From: Halichondria panicea
Taxonomy: Eukaryota > Porifera > Demospongiae > Suberitida > Halichondriidae
Length of the DNA: 64,000 bases
NCBI RefSeq assembly: GCF_963675165.1
Contig: NC_087388.1
Location: 1,590,800 to 1,654,799 of the forward strand
Direction of reading: 5' to 3'
The notes beneath the pieces are model-generated. The model was not told the origin of the DNA. It was given only the letters and a program-made list of their open reading frames with translations, and searched no databases. The translations under genes and the position numbers were made by a program. Below are positions 22,701-32,843 of the stretch, piece by piece. Positions within the stretch are counted from its first letter, which is position 1. Each line of letters opens with the position of its first letter.

Positions 22701-24750
22701 TACGGGAGAAGAGAAATTGAGAATAATCCTTTGCGAGCACCGGTACTGGACAGTATTTCAAGTTAATAATAATGGCAACACACCTCTTCACACAGCAACT
22801 CGATATGGGCAAGCTCATTGTGCACGCTTACTATTGCAGAAATATAATGCTCCCCTATTTGTGCAAAATAAAGATGGTAGGACGGCCCTTGATTTAGCTA
22901 AAGCTCAGGGAAGTCGACATATTGTTAGTATTTTCTTAAGCCATAATTTTGAAATTCAGTCAACCTACAAGCAACTAGATAAACAGGAATTTGCTGGTGA
23001 AAAAAACCTCACCAGAATATTTGTTGTAGGTCATCCAGGTGCAGGGAAATCCACGCTTGTTGAGACTATTAAGAAAGAAGGTTTATTCAGCTTCTTCAGC
23101 ACATCAACTGTAACACCCCACACCCCAGGTAATATTCCAAGTACTTATGACAGTAATGCTTATGGAAGAATGATACTCTATGATTTTGCTGGTGATTCCG
23201 AGTACTACTCCTCACATGCTGCAATAATGGAGTCAATCAACACATCGAAAGGAAGTAATATCTATCTGATAGTTTGTGATTTGAGTGAAGGTGAAGAAGC
23301 TGCTGCCACTAAATACAGCTACTGGCTTTCATTTCTATCATACAATATTAAGCAATTCTCAAACACAGTTATTTTATTAGTCGGAAGCCATGCTGATGTC
23401 ATTAAAAAATCGTCGGTTGAACCAGCATTATCTGTGCTTGACAGAATATCAAAAAAGTTCTGTAGCAACTACAATATCGATAATTTACACATAGAACCAA
23501 GTGTTGCTCTTGATTGTCGTAATCAAGGAGCTGCAGTCGATAACATAAAGAAACTTGCTACGAAATTCTTTGATTTAGTATCCCCCGTCAGACTTTCTCC
23601 GGAGTCAAGCACTCTCTTGGGATTGTTGAAGAAAGACTTTGAACATGTTACAGCTTGCAAAGTAAGCCTCCTTATCTCTCATATTGAAGAGACTGGAATT
23701 CCGCTGCCACTAAATTCTTCATCACTCTACACTCTCATAAGAGAGTTACATGATTTGGGTCTGCTAATGATAATAGAGAGAGAAGGGGACTCCATTGAGA
23801 ACCACATAATTATTCTTAAGATATCTACATTCACATCGGATGTACACAATAAACTGTTTTCAAAGTCTGCTCGAGCGGATCTCACAGAGCATATCGATCA
23901 ACTTAAGTTCAGCGTAGGCATTATTCCAGAATCAATACTGGAGAGAGTACTGCCAGAGTACATCACAAAAAAAAGTCTACTTAAGCTGCAGTACTGTCAA
24001 GAAATCGAGAATTTGTACGTGCAAGATGACCACGCTCTTTCTCAACTCCCTTTAGAACCAGTACCAACAGATAGTGCCACTAAAGAGAAATTTCATTTAT
24101 TTTTCCCTGCTCTATGTGATCTCAAGCTCGAGGACATTCAATGGCCTAAACCTGAAGGTGATAAGATTACTTTGGGATGGTATGCTAAATGTGATGGTGA
24201 CAGATTTGATTTCTTCCCAACACGATTTCTTCACGTGCTTATCGTTCACCTCTCTCACAACCCTGCACTAAAACAAAACCTGCCAACAAGACACAGACTC
24301 TCCATTACAGCTTCCGATTCTTTGATTGCTGAGGTACATGCTGCCAATCCTCACTGTCGTGTCTGGTCAACTGGTTTGCATTGGCTTATGAAGAATGGAG
24401 TAGAAGTATTTGTCGATATGCCTAAAGACGCTGATAGTAAAGATCTGATTGTACTAGCAAGAAGTGACATAGAAAGTCGATTCGAATGTTCCAAAACTCT
24501 GAAACTAGTTATTCAAAAAGTAGTCAAAGCAAAAATGGAGTTTTGTGCTGGTATACTGCCTACTGTTTACCTTCTTGATCCGAGCAACCTCAAGGATGAA
24601 CCTTTTACAAATGCTAGAAGTGCATCTAAATACTCTCTAAGAGATATTGATGAAGCACTAGCAGAAGGGACTGAGCGAGTCATGGATAAAGAAGGACAAT
24701 GTTTCCCCACTCCAACCAAAGAGGAATCATCATACTGGAGTAAGTATTAA
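19711..24750 (+). CDS. Large ankyrin-repeat / Roc-COR GTPase protein (1679 codons to the first stop)
   Basis: One open exon with ATG in the context GAAATGGCTGATGACAGCCA, shared by paralogues at 36186 and 62648. Residues about 9-1080 form a long ANK array (repeated TPLHxAAxxGH). Residues 485-1000 hold highly similar 102-residue blocks of three repeats each. A Ras-like Roc domain follows: P-loop GHPGAGKST at 1107-1115, DFAGD at 1158-1162 in place of the canonical DxxGQ, and GSHAD at 1225-1229 at the TKxD position. The COR region spans about 1290-1560, then a conserved tail (TGLHWLMKNGVEVFVDMPKD). There are no kinase or leucine-rich repeats, so it is not LRRK. The exon carries the family donor TACTGGA/GTAAGT at 24739/24740; without splicing the ORF ends in TAA at 24750. 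A possible AATAAA lies at 25066. Likely a cytosolic signalling scaffold (inference). Its Death exons are not adjacent. Confidence 0.9.
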   Translation: MADDSQSCDTPLHTAARCGDVDEVRELLKTKQYEVDARNSHNQTSLHLACANGHLDTVWTLANDFGADIGAIDNSGNTPLLFAAKNKHVQIIIMLLLLSMCGRRLYNGMKQLCSFSCSQIDSHHVKIFEDVLFEYYNNSEAVEKTMQLISKFFVDYVEFNDYKDDGFITLFVAASLGLKDLIDRLITEKTADLNIKGFRGLSVLHCACFGGHVLLVESLISEYSMDPSVKDKFGCSILHYATVGPPRSGHIELIDKLVMKYGLNPTDKTNKGNTPLHIAIMFRNVETVRHLISKHSADIDCTNNQNNTPLMLAVVNGHVNVSDALVKEFKNSCHVRGYKSRNLVHFACEGGQVELIDKLVMEYDLKPTVRDDDGNTPLHIAAAGGHIEAVRHLISKHSADIDCTNNQNNTPLMLAVGNRHVNVFDALVKEFKNSCHVRGYKSRNLVHYACDGGQVELMDKLVMEYGLEPTVSDDDGNTPLHIAALKGHVETVRHLISKHSADIDCTNNQNNTPLMLAVGNRHVNVFDALVKEFKNNCHVRGYKSRNLIHYACEGGQVELMDKLVMEYGLEPTVSDDDGNTPLHIAASKGHVETVRHLISKHSADIDCTNNQNSTSLMLAVGNRHVNVFDALVKEFKNNCHVRGYKSQNLVHYACIGGQVELIDKLVMEHGLEPTVSDDDGNTPLHIAASKGHVETVRHLICKHSADIDCTNNQNSIPLMLAVGNRHVNVFDALVKEFKNNCHVRGYKSQNLVHYACIGGQVELIDKLVMEHGLEPTVSDDDGNTPLHIAASKGHVETVRYLISKHSADINCTNNKNSTSLMLAVANGHVNVFDALVKEFKNNCHVRGYNSRNLVHYACEGGQVELIDKLVMEYGLEPTVSDDNGNTPLHIVAMFGHVETVRHLISKHSADIDCTNNQNSTPLCLAAAYGHEIVIHALIEFNCSPYIRGYNGQTLLHYACQNGHIKLLNKLVTEHKVDPSIRDNDGNTPLHLLCRTLHTGEEKLRIILCEHRYWTVFQVNNNGNTPLHTATRYGQAHCARLLLQKYNAPLFVQNKDGRTALDLAKAQGSRHIVSIFLSHNFEIQSTYKQLDKQEFAGEKNLTRIFVVGHPGAGKSTLVETIKKEGLFSFFSTSTVTPHTPGNIPSTYDSNAYGRMILYDFAGDSEYYSSHAAIMESINTSKGSNIYLIVCDLSEGEEAAATKYSYWLSFLSYNIKQFSNTVILLVGSHADVIKKSSVEPALSVLDRISKKFCSNYNIDNLHIEPSVALDCRNQGAAVDNIKKLATKFFDLVSPVRLSPESSTLLGLLKKDFEHVTACKVSLLISHIEETGIPLPLNSSSLYTLIRELHDLGLLMIIEREGDSIENHIIILKISTFTSDVHNKLFSKSARADLTEHIDQLKFSVGIIPESILERVLPEYITKKSLLKLQYCQEIENLYVQDDHALSQLPLEPVPTDSATKEKFHLFFPALCDLKLEDIQWPKPEGDKITLGWYAKCDGDRFDFFPTRFLHVLIVHLSHNPALKQNLPTRHRLSITASDSLIAEVHAANPHCRVWSTGLHWLMKNGVEVFVDMPKDADSKDLIVLARSDIESRFECSKTLKLVIQKVVKAKMEFCAGILPTVYLLDPSNLKDEPFTNARSASKYSLRDIDEALAEGTERVMDKEGQCFPTPTKEESSYWSKY
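20524..22665 (+). repeat. 306-base in-frame tandem repeats within the ANK array
   Basis: GGAAACACACCTCTACATAT recurs at exactly 20524, 20830, 21136, 21442, 21748, 22054 and 22360, a period of 306 bases (102 codons, three ANK motifs). The last junction is at 22663. Units from 21136 to 22359 differ at only a few positions. The same 306-base spacing appears in the paralogue at 63473 and 63779. Confidence 0.95.
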
Positions 24751-24833
24751 AGTCAAGTAATTCTTGGCTCTCTATATTAGTTTGCCATTTCTATAATTAT
24801 TATAGCTCTATACCAGTTTGAACATGCCAGTTA

Positions 24834-25036
24834 CTACAGCGCAAATATTTTGAGGCACTTTAAAAGCATAATGTTCTTGGGTTGACTGCTTACTGGAAGC
24901 CACGCCTTTAATCTTTGCACATTATAGCAGATCATTCTAAAGAATAATTTTTGTAGAATTAATTTTCGTGTAGGATTGCTAACGCACGAAAACAGCAAAA
25001 ATTAAGCCCCTCGAAAAGTTTGCACTATATACGGTG
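24834..25036. mobile_element. TACCGTAGCGCG-family inverted-repeat element
   Basis: Decayed relative of 12022-12262, sharing the internal blocks GGAAGCCACGC and GTGTAGGATTGCTAAC. It lies between the donor of the ANK-Roc-COR exon and the first Ig exon. Confidence 0.7.
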
Positions 25037-25188
25037 TGCACTTGTAACTATAATTAGATCTATAGCCAAATAAAACTAGCATAATGAATACTGCGTATGC
25101 AAGACTTTCACTTCTTATTTGTGTCACGATGGCATATTGCATGTGGAGCTAATAATATTTATATCTGTGGTTATTATATTTCATGCAG

Positions 25189-28100
25189 GGTCGCCATTTA
25201 TAATCAGTTTAATGCAACCCCAAGATGTTTGCTGTAAACCTGGAGAGGAAGTAAAATTTACTGTATCGACATCATCATCTGCTACTACGTGTGTTTATCA
25301 ATGGTATTTTGAAAACCAAGCACTAACACTTCAAAATCCTGACTATAAAGGGCAAACATCTAAATGTCTCCTAGTATTAAAATTCCTACCCAAACATAAA
25401 GGTGTTTATTGGTGTATTAGTGAAGATGGATCAGGCACGCAGATCACTTCACGTCATGCAACACTCACTGCAGGTATAATTATACGTGTCTGCTTAATGT
25501 CTATATATATACATCTTTAGAAGTTACTTCTGCATAATGACTGTGTGCATGTGAAAAGAAGTTGATGTCAAATTATTTATACCATGCCAGTATTTAACAA
25601 GGTATTATAATATTATACACATGCAGATGGAGAGATTATTGAAAAACAAGAATTGCAGTACATAGGGAAAATCATTGAAAATTCTGGTATTAACTTTGGT
25701 AAATATGGCCTTCAGACAGAGCACTTACTCAATGGTGAAAGTGATGTCACTTATGAAGAGATGGAGCTTCTAATGAATGTAAATCCAAGTACACAATTAC
25801 AAGTGTTGTCAATAAACTTAAAGCAGGAAATCACATCAAGTAAGCAAATAGATCTAGTTTACATGTACCACAGCAGTGTAAAAATTAGGCTAGGCTGCCA
25901 CAAGTACCGTATATAGTGGGTATATTTCGAGGGTATAAATGTTCGTGGTTTTTGCGGATTAGGCATGAACCACGAACATTTATAACCACGAATTTAATAT
26001 TGCACGCATTATGCTGCAAAAAGGCGCTATTCCACGGAAATTAAATCCTCGAAAACCTTTTTAAAGGCATTTTTACCGCAAACATTTTTACACCCTCGAA
26101 ATATACCCGCTATACGGTATTAGTTATTACATGGCTATAATTATGAGTAAAGGGCCTTGACCACAATCGACTACCGGGCCAATAAACTGCTTGTGGCATG
26201 AATTGCCATGTTATTACCTAATTTGTTGCCTTGAAAAACCATTTGCTGCTTATAGAAAACCAGCCATAGAAACCACTAGATATGAAATAAATTTTTTTGG
26301 GGTACATGTATAGTTAACCCGAGGCGCCACGGGTTATAGTGATATAGTAGTCTGTCTGTCTGTCGTCTGTGTATTCTGAGTCTACTCACCTGGATGCGAT
26401 AGCACTGTGTTTATGCCATGGATAGCCTCAACACAACAAGGTAGTAGTTTGATGTTAAAAGCGAGCAGAAGCTAAAAATCTTGAACTTACACGGCGGCAG
26501 CTAGCTAGCTAACTACATGCACACGGCCTTTATTCGAGGCACCCTACAGCTTAAGTGATCCCGTACAGAGGAGGTACGACAGGCGCGGTGCAGCTCAGGC
26601 AATTAGCCTTTGATTGAGAGCAATAATTATCCGCCCACGTTGTATGTTTTTGCTGAGAATAATCAAAGGCTAATTACTTGAGCTGCACCGCGCCTGTCGG
26701 ACCTCCTCTGGATCCCGTACCAGGAACAATGGAAAAGGGTCGCTAAAATAGAAAGCTAGAAATGTGACTGGCTTAATTGCTGTCTCTGTAGCAGACTGCT
26801 AGGTCCTACTCCATACTTCTCTGAGACTCCAAGCTTCTTATAATTTGCTGTGATCCACAGTGCATATATGTATATGTACCACAAAAACTCAGCATTTGGT
26901 TTAGTTTTATTGCTCCTGAGTTGCTAGACAGCTCAGTCATACATCACTACATGCACTGCATTATATCACTCTCTGGTTTCTTAATCATGTCACCAGCCGG
27001 CCGAGGGTTTGCTCTTTAGTGATCTAGTTTTGTTCTGTTTTTGGTGGCTGGAATTATTAGTCATCAAAACCATGTATATGCTGCATTGTTGCATAGTAAA
27101 TTTCCCACAGAAACCACACATGTCTCAACTATAAAAGTAATGATTTGAAGTATTGGATAGAGGGTGGGCTCAGGTCTCAAAAGATCATTTTGCCCCAGTG
27201 CAATAATTATGCCTTCCATTATTATGCCTCGGTGCGCATGCACAAGCGAGGTATACGGTAGTGTATTTGTGTGTCTGTGTGTGTGTGTAGTAATTGGTGG
27301 ACTGGACTACTGGACTGGACTTGACCTGACTATTGCAACACATTCCTTTTCCTCGTAACAATTAAGACCACAATGACATAACACTAATTAATTACTATGA
27401 AGAAAATAAACACATAGAGTAAGTAACCGATCTTCGCCAGATACCTATAATCGGCAGCTATTGCTCGAAGCACAAGACGACTTTGCACAAAACTAACTAC
27501 TACATGGACATACAGATGGGTGTAGTGGCTTGTAATGAATTGTGTGTGTTCACTTTTTCACTGGCTTAGATCTATGGACTATATAGTTCTCTTTCGTAGC
27601 TAAATAGGCTTCTCTATGCAAATAGAAGATTGGGCCACGCCCAACTAGGCAGATAAGTTAATTATGATGTCACGAATACAAAGTGTGGCTTCCGGTCAAC
27701 CAAATGTTGGCGCTGCGCGGCTAAAAATCGGGCGCTTTGCGCCCTCTTTCATGTATGGTAACACTCCCTTCTGGTCCAAGATCTCAATGTAGGTAGCCAC
27801 GTTGACAATGGAGTGAGGGTAAACATCTTTTATGGAAGAGACAGCATCCTGTACAAATTATTCCTCAAAATCCTAGCTATGCCCCTGAGAAAATTCAACT
27901 TTTTAGTAAACTATAAACCACAAACAAGACGGATGAGCACCCCCCCTGCTATCAGATCCGGTCGTAGACACAAAGGATGTTTCTGCACAAGAAAAACCAC
28001 TTGAGAAGGCTTGCACACTATTCTGAAGCCAGCTGAAGAGGCTCTCATCAGGGCAAATCTAGTAGGTAGCAGAGGGTACTCAAGCACCCTCATGACCTTG

Positions 28101-31100
28101 GACAAATTAATTATCTTTGTGTCTCACTCATTGGCTGATGGAAGTCACTCAGACTTGGTACTAGCTAGCTGAGTAGCTGTAGACCTATCTAGTACAGTAG
28201 TATCTTTTAAAAGCTGTGACAAAAGCAATGCAGACTAGACGGTCACTCGACAAGTAATCGAGTGCAGCACTCTTGCAAAAGTATCTAATGTCATAATTAT
28301 TGACACCGCACCTACCTGTGGCATAGAGGAGGGAGGAGTGTAAATCAGATGGGCGGTATTTTTTCCTTTATTGGAAAACGTGTTTCTGATCAGAGACTTC
28401 TCAAAAATAGCATGTGGGCGGGAAAAAAGATTGGTTTGTGGGGTTTGTTGATGAAATCATGCTGACATCAGCAATAATTGTCATTTGATGCAGGCGGTTG
28501 ACCAGAAACACGTTTGCAATTAACACAGACTTTATATATATTCTTCTACCATGGTGGAGGAAGTAAATGCACAACGCATAACCAATCACGTGAGACTCAT
28601 ATACCACGGTTACTAGAAGCTAAGGGGGCTGAGGGGGCTTGACTCTCCCCAATTTTAAGCTCAAGAAACTTAATTGAATCATCCTGAACTCTCGATATAA
28701 TTATAGCTACATACATAATGAAGTGGAACTGAGTGGCCACCATAAAATCTAATGTGCATGCATGCTGACTAGATCTTAGCACTATAACCGCAGTATTTGC
28801 ATGCACTTTTTTCTGCTGCATAGCCATACCCATGGTTGAGGATGTTAGACAGTTTTTGTCACACTCCATGGAGATAAGGATATATCTGTACCAGCCATTA
28901 GTTTGCTCACTCATCGCCTACAACTTGCTGACATACTAAATTGTATGCGGATTAGCATTAGTTTTAATACTCGTGATTATCAACATACCAATATAACAAT
29001 GCATGCATGTAACTGTCCAGATTGCACTATAGAATCAATCAGAGCATGTTTTCAACAATTTCTCTGGGGAGAACCTCCATATCCCCTTCCAAATTCCTGG
29101 CTATATATATACCATGCATGTACCACTGCATGGTTACATAAACCACCTAGCCTGAAAGCACTAGAACCACGAACAATACGTATAATTTATATTATTCTAT
29201 AGGAATAAAAGAGGAGCAACTCTATGCCAAAGCCATAAAAGAGATGGTCTCCCTTTCCTACACCAAAATCATTGCCCTTGGTCCAGGCCAGGTTGGAAAG
29301 TCTACTTTTATTCGCAGATTGTTGGGAATTATGAAAGGAAATGTCCAAACGTCTCTTCTAGAAACACAGCCCCAATCTAGTACAGGTATTTTGGAGTCAA
29401 GAGAAGCTTGTATTCAGTATAGCCGAGTAACTGGTGCTATAGCCAACAAAAAGTGGTGTGTTTTACAAGATGAGCTGCACAGTCAACTAAGTGGTTTAAT
29501 GTCACTAATAAGTAAGCAATCTCAGCAAGATCCTGAGCACGAAATAATGAAACCGTTAATTAAACAGAAAAAGTATATAACCCCATTAGCAAATTATGTT
29601 CAAACTGTAGTAAAAAAACCGATGAATGTTGCTGCTGTGCGAATGAAAGAGGAAAAGAAACATGATCAAGCTTTATCCAATCGTTCTGGAATTCGATCAG
29701 TGGAATCACTGCCAGTTACACAAGAGCCAAGTGCTGCTAGTGCATTGATGCCTCGAGAATCAGATATTGATATAACAATTAGAGAGTTCAAAGAACTAAG
29801 AGAGAAATGCAGACTAAACCCAGATGGGGTAGAATTTGAAATGCTATTTAATGTAGCAGATATTGGTGGCCAACCAGCATTTCTAGAGATGCTACCATCC
29901 TTAACTATAGGACCAGCTCTATACCTTGTGTTTATGAAACTCAAACAAGGGCTAGGTTCAAGATACACTGTGCAGTTTAAATGCAAGGACTCAAATGTTA
30001 GACTTTGTAAGAATTACTCATACACGTCAGAAGAAGTAATATTTTCAGCACTTTCAAGCATAGCATGCTTTGGACACTCAGATGAACAAGTGGAAATGTA
30101 TGTTCGGAAACCAGACTCAAGTGATAGAAAGCGGAAAGATTCTCTTGCGTTACTGGTAGGAACTTTTCTTGATGAGATTGAAGATGATCAACTCGAAGAT
30201 ATAACCAGCCAACTCGAGAAACAGCTCAAAAACACAGCATTTTATAAAGAAGGTCTCATCCATCGCAAACATTTCAGTTTATTAGTGAACAATATGAGTG
30301 CCGAAGATAGTGAAATAGAAGATCACAGAGAAAAATTGAAGCAATACTCAGAAATACATTTCGGGAATATCAAATCCCAACACAATGGTTAATGCTAAGT
30401 ATTTGTCTTAAGCTTCTTGCTAGAAATCAAAACAAGTATCATGTTTCCTTTGATGATTGCATCCTGTTGGGGAAGCATTTCGATATGGAGGAAGAGATGG
30501 TGAGTGTTGCCTTGCAATTTCTACACAAATACATTGGGCTTGTCATGTATTTTCCTCATCACGAGAATCTCAAGAAAATTGTTATATGTGATCCGCAAGT
30601 TCTTTTTTTAACCATCAGTGAACTAATCTTCAACATTTACGATCACAACAAGGATCAAGTTAGCCAAGCACAGTGTGACCACTTTGTTCAAACTGGTTGC
30701 TTTTCACCTCAAGATATAATGTTATTAAGTAATAACGATCTGCCTATGAATAAGAAACTTATTTCTATCGATACATTAGTTGATCTATTAGTTTACCTAA
30801 ACATTGCTGCTAAAGTACCATTGTCTTCTTCTAAAGAGGAGTACTTTTTGCCTGCGGTTCTGCAAACTGCTGAAACAGACATTGTAAAAAGGAAGGGTAA
30901 AGAAAAAAACAAGGAATTGCTTCCGGAACCAATCTGTATTCGTTTCAAAACAGGATTTTTACCTTTAGGATTTGTATGTGCTTTAATTGCAAATCTTATT
31001 GCTGAAAATAATTTACGTCCACTCATTGATGAAAGCAACAAGTTTTACAAGAATAGGATTCAATTTCGATTCAAAAATAACTTTATTATCTCTATGATTT

Positions 31101-32140
31101 CTTGGCCTAGGTATTGTGAGTTTCGTGTCTCAAGGCACTCAGGCAATATTGAATTTTGGAGTGAGGATTGTTGCCCTCTTATCAGTAAAATTGTACGCAC
31201 AGCTGCTAACAAGGTCATTCAATCTATGCAGCATGGCTTGCGTTCAATAAGTAGATCTAGGGATTCTGAAATGTATGAATTAGCTTTCCAGTGCCCAAGA
31301 CATCCTAATGCAGACTATGGACAGGAATCTCTCGCTAAACTAGTTTATGATAATTCCGACCAAGATATTTCTTTGAATTTGGATCCTAAGGAGGCTATAT
31401 GCACAAATCCAGAATGTGGAACTGCTATTGATCCACTAACTCCCGAAATGATGGTTTGGTTTGGTAAAGTAAGTGAACCGAAAAACCTTTAAGTTATCAG
31501 TGTCATGCAGTAGATGATTTTGATAATTGTTTTTGCAGGTTCCAAGTATCCTGCTGAGAATTGAAAAACAGCCTACTCGAAAAGAAAATGTCATAAGCAT
31601 AAGTGCAGAGGGAGCACGACCACTAACATATGAATGGTTTTTAAGAAAGAATAAGCTCTGTGATGGTGATGACCAGGGCTGTGATTGTTGTACAACAGAA
31701 TATCTCGTCATTAAAGATAGTAAACTATTGACTGAAGGTGTATTCAAATGTCAAGTGAAGGACAAATTTGGCAACTGTATTGAATCTGATAATCTTGGTA
31801 AGCATTATCGTTGGTTGTGGGAATGAAAATATCTTCTTTTTTTTAACAGATCTCTTCGAAGAGGATCTTAGAAGATGGAATTTGCACGAAGAAGAGATTA
31901 GCAAACTAAAAGGTGCATTAAATGTTTTATTTCATACATTGCCCTAGGCCTAAATTGCTGTTTTATATAATAATAGATAACGGATTTAGAAGTCCTAGAG
32001 ATTTGCAAGGTGTCCAGCTTGGTGAGCTGGAGTCAAAGCTAAAGTTGAACATGGGTGAGAGGGAAAGATTAAAACCGTTCCTTGCTTATGTTCAGAAAAA
32101 GAAAGCTGAATCTTCTTCACACTCAGGTATCGGTTCATGA
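25189..32140 (+). CDS. Ig-like / Roc-COR-like GTPase / Ig-like / SAM multidomain protein, six exons, one frameshift
   Basis: Exons: 25189-25473, 25627-25839, 29203-31468, 31539-31797, 31850-31912, 31977-32140; all have GT-AG borders and matching phases. Exon 1 is an Ig-like domain (C, then YQWYF, then GVYWC). Exon 2 is an unrecognised linker. Exon 3 holds a P-loop GPGQVGKST (29280-29306), a long insert, switch-like DIGGQPAFLE (29859), GTFLDE as a G4-like motif, then a COR-like region (PTQWLML, ICDPQVLF) and a possible Cys/His metal site (CPRHP ... CTNPECG). Exon 4 is a second Ig-like domain (YEWFL, GVFKC). Exons 5-6 form a SAM domain ending in TGA. The frame changes between about 30360 and 30391, where the family motif YQIPTQW runs in another frame; this may be a real lesion or a base error. 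No start codon is evident upstream of exon 1. Confidence 0.75.
25905..26119. mobile_element. TACCGTATAGTGGG inverted-repeat element in the large intron
   Basis: Left TACCGTATATAGTGGGTATA and right TACCCGCTATACGGTA are inverted, about 215 bases. Same family as 2530-2705. Confidence 0.8.
26566..26710. mobile_element. 145-base hairpin element with perfect 9-base TSD
   Basis: Ends CAGAGGAGGT / ACCTCCTCTG; the arms (about 50 bases, including GACAGGCGCGGTGCAGCTCA) are near-perfect inverted copies around a loop of about 45 bases. Flanked by the exact direct repeat GATCCCGTA (26557-26565, 26711-26719). A 9-base duplication is typical of Mutator-like elements. Confidence 0.85.
26727..29202. other. 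Remainder of the 3.4-kb intron: dispersed-repeat fragments
   Basis: Contains an R1 fragment (27211-27290, GCCTCGGTGCGCATGCACAA then a TG microsatellite), sequence shared with the right part of the 12461-13450 element (27633-27780), and the GAGAAGGCTTGCACACTA motif at about 28001. ORFs at 28597-29202 are chance frames. Confidence 0.5.
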
Positions 32141-32843
32141 TCTACATAGCTGTGTATATAAGGTACATATATACTATATACTATATACGTGTGGCGATCC
32201 CCTCATGCATTAACATTCATTGTGCCAGTCACAAATACATGTTTTTGTGCTTTTTTGTATTACTTGCAGGCTATCGTATAATCTTTGGTTAATAAGCGCA
32301 CATCAACTAATAGGCGCATACTGGTTAGCAAACCAAGAGAGCCTCTGTGTCAATAGAAGGCGCATGGTTCTCTGCACTTCTCTGCCCAACAACTGGCCTC
32401 CACACTTTTTTTTTGAACTTAAGTCTCTTTCAGTATAGTTGTGTTACTGCTGATATGACTATAGACCTCTTGCAGACAACGATCAAGGCCAGCTAATGAA
32501 GATTTGCTTCATTGAAAATTCATGGGCGTGGTTAATCTCTATAAGCTCATCCGGATAATAGATGCATAGAGGCCTGCTCTTTCCCCTAATAGGCGCATGC
32601 ACAGATTATTTGGTATGTTTGTGCATATACCATTGTAGAGACTATAGTCCATGTAATGTGAATAATGTTCCACTGTATGTATATATCTATATACTTATTC
32701 TGTGGTGAAATTGTAATAATTATAAACAGACCCTGTAGCCTCACAATGTCACAAAAGATCATTGCGAACGTATAATGAAACCTTACCAAAAGTGGATGAT
32801 GTCGCTTTGCAAGGTATGAGTCAGTCAATAACTATTTTTCCAG
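32141..32843. other. Spacer between the SAM-ending gene and the Death tail
   Basis: AT-rich, with several copies of a short AATAGGCGCAT-type motif near 32290-32360 and 32570-32600. No gene recognised. Confidence 0.4.

Noticed and set aside
19711..24750. LRRK-type kinase
   Set aside because: Roc and COR are present, but there are no leucine-rich repeats and no kinase domain; the tail leads to Death or Ig exons.
25084..25152. Signal-peptide-like first exon for the Ig gene (MNTAYARLSLLICVTM)
   Set aside because: The frame closes with two stops and only a weak GT donor is available; kept as a possibility but not annotated.
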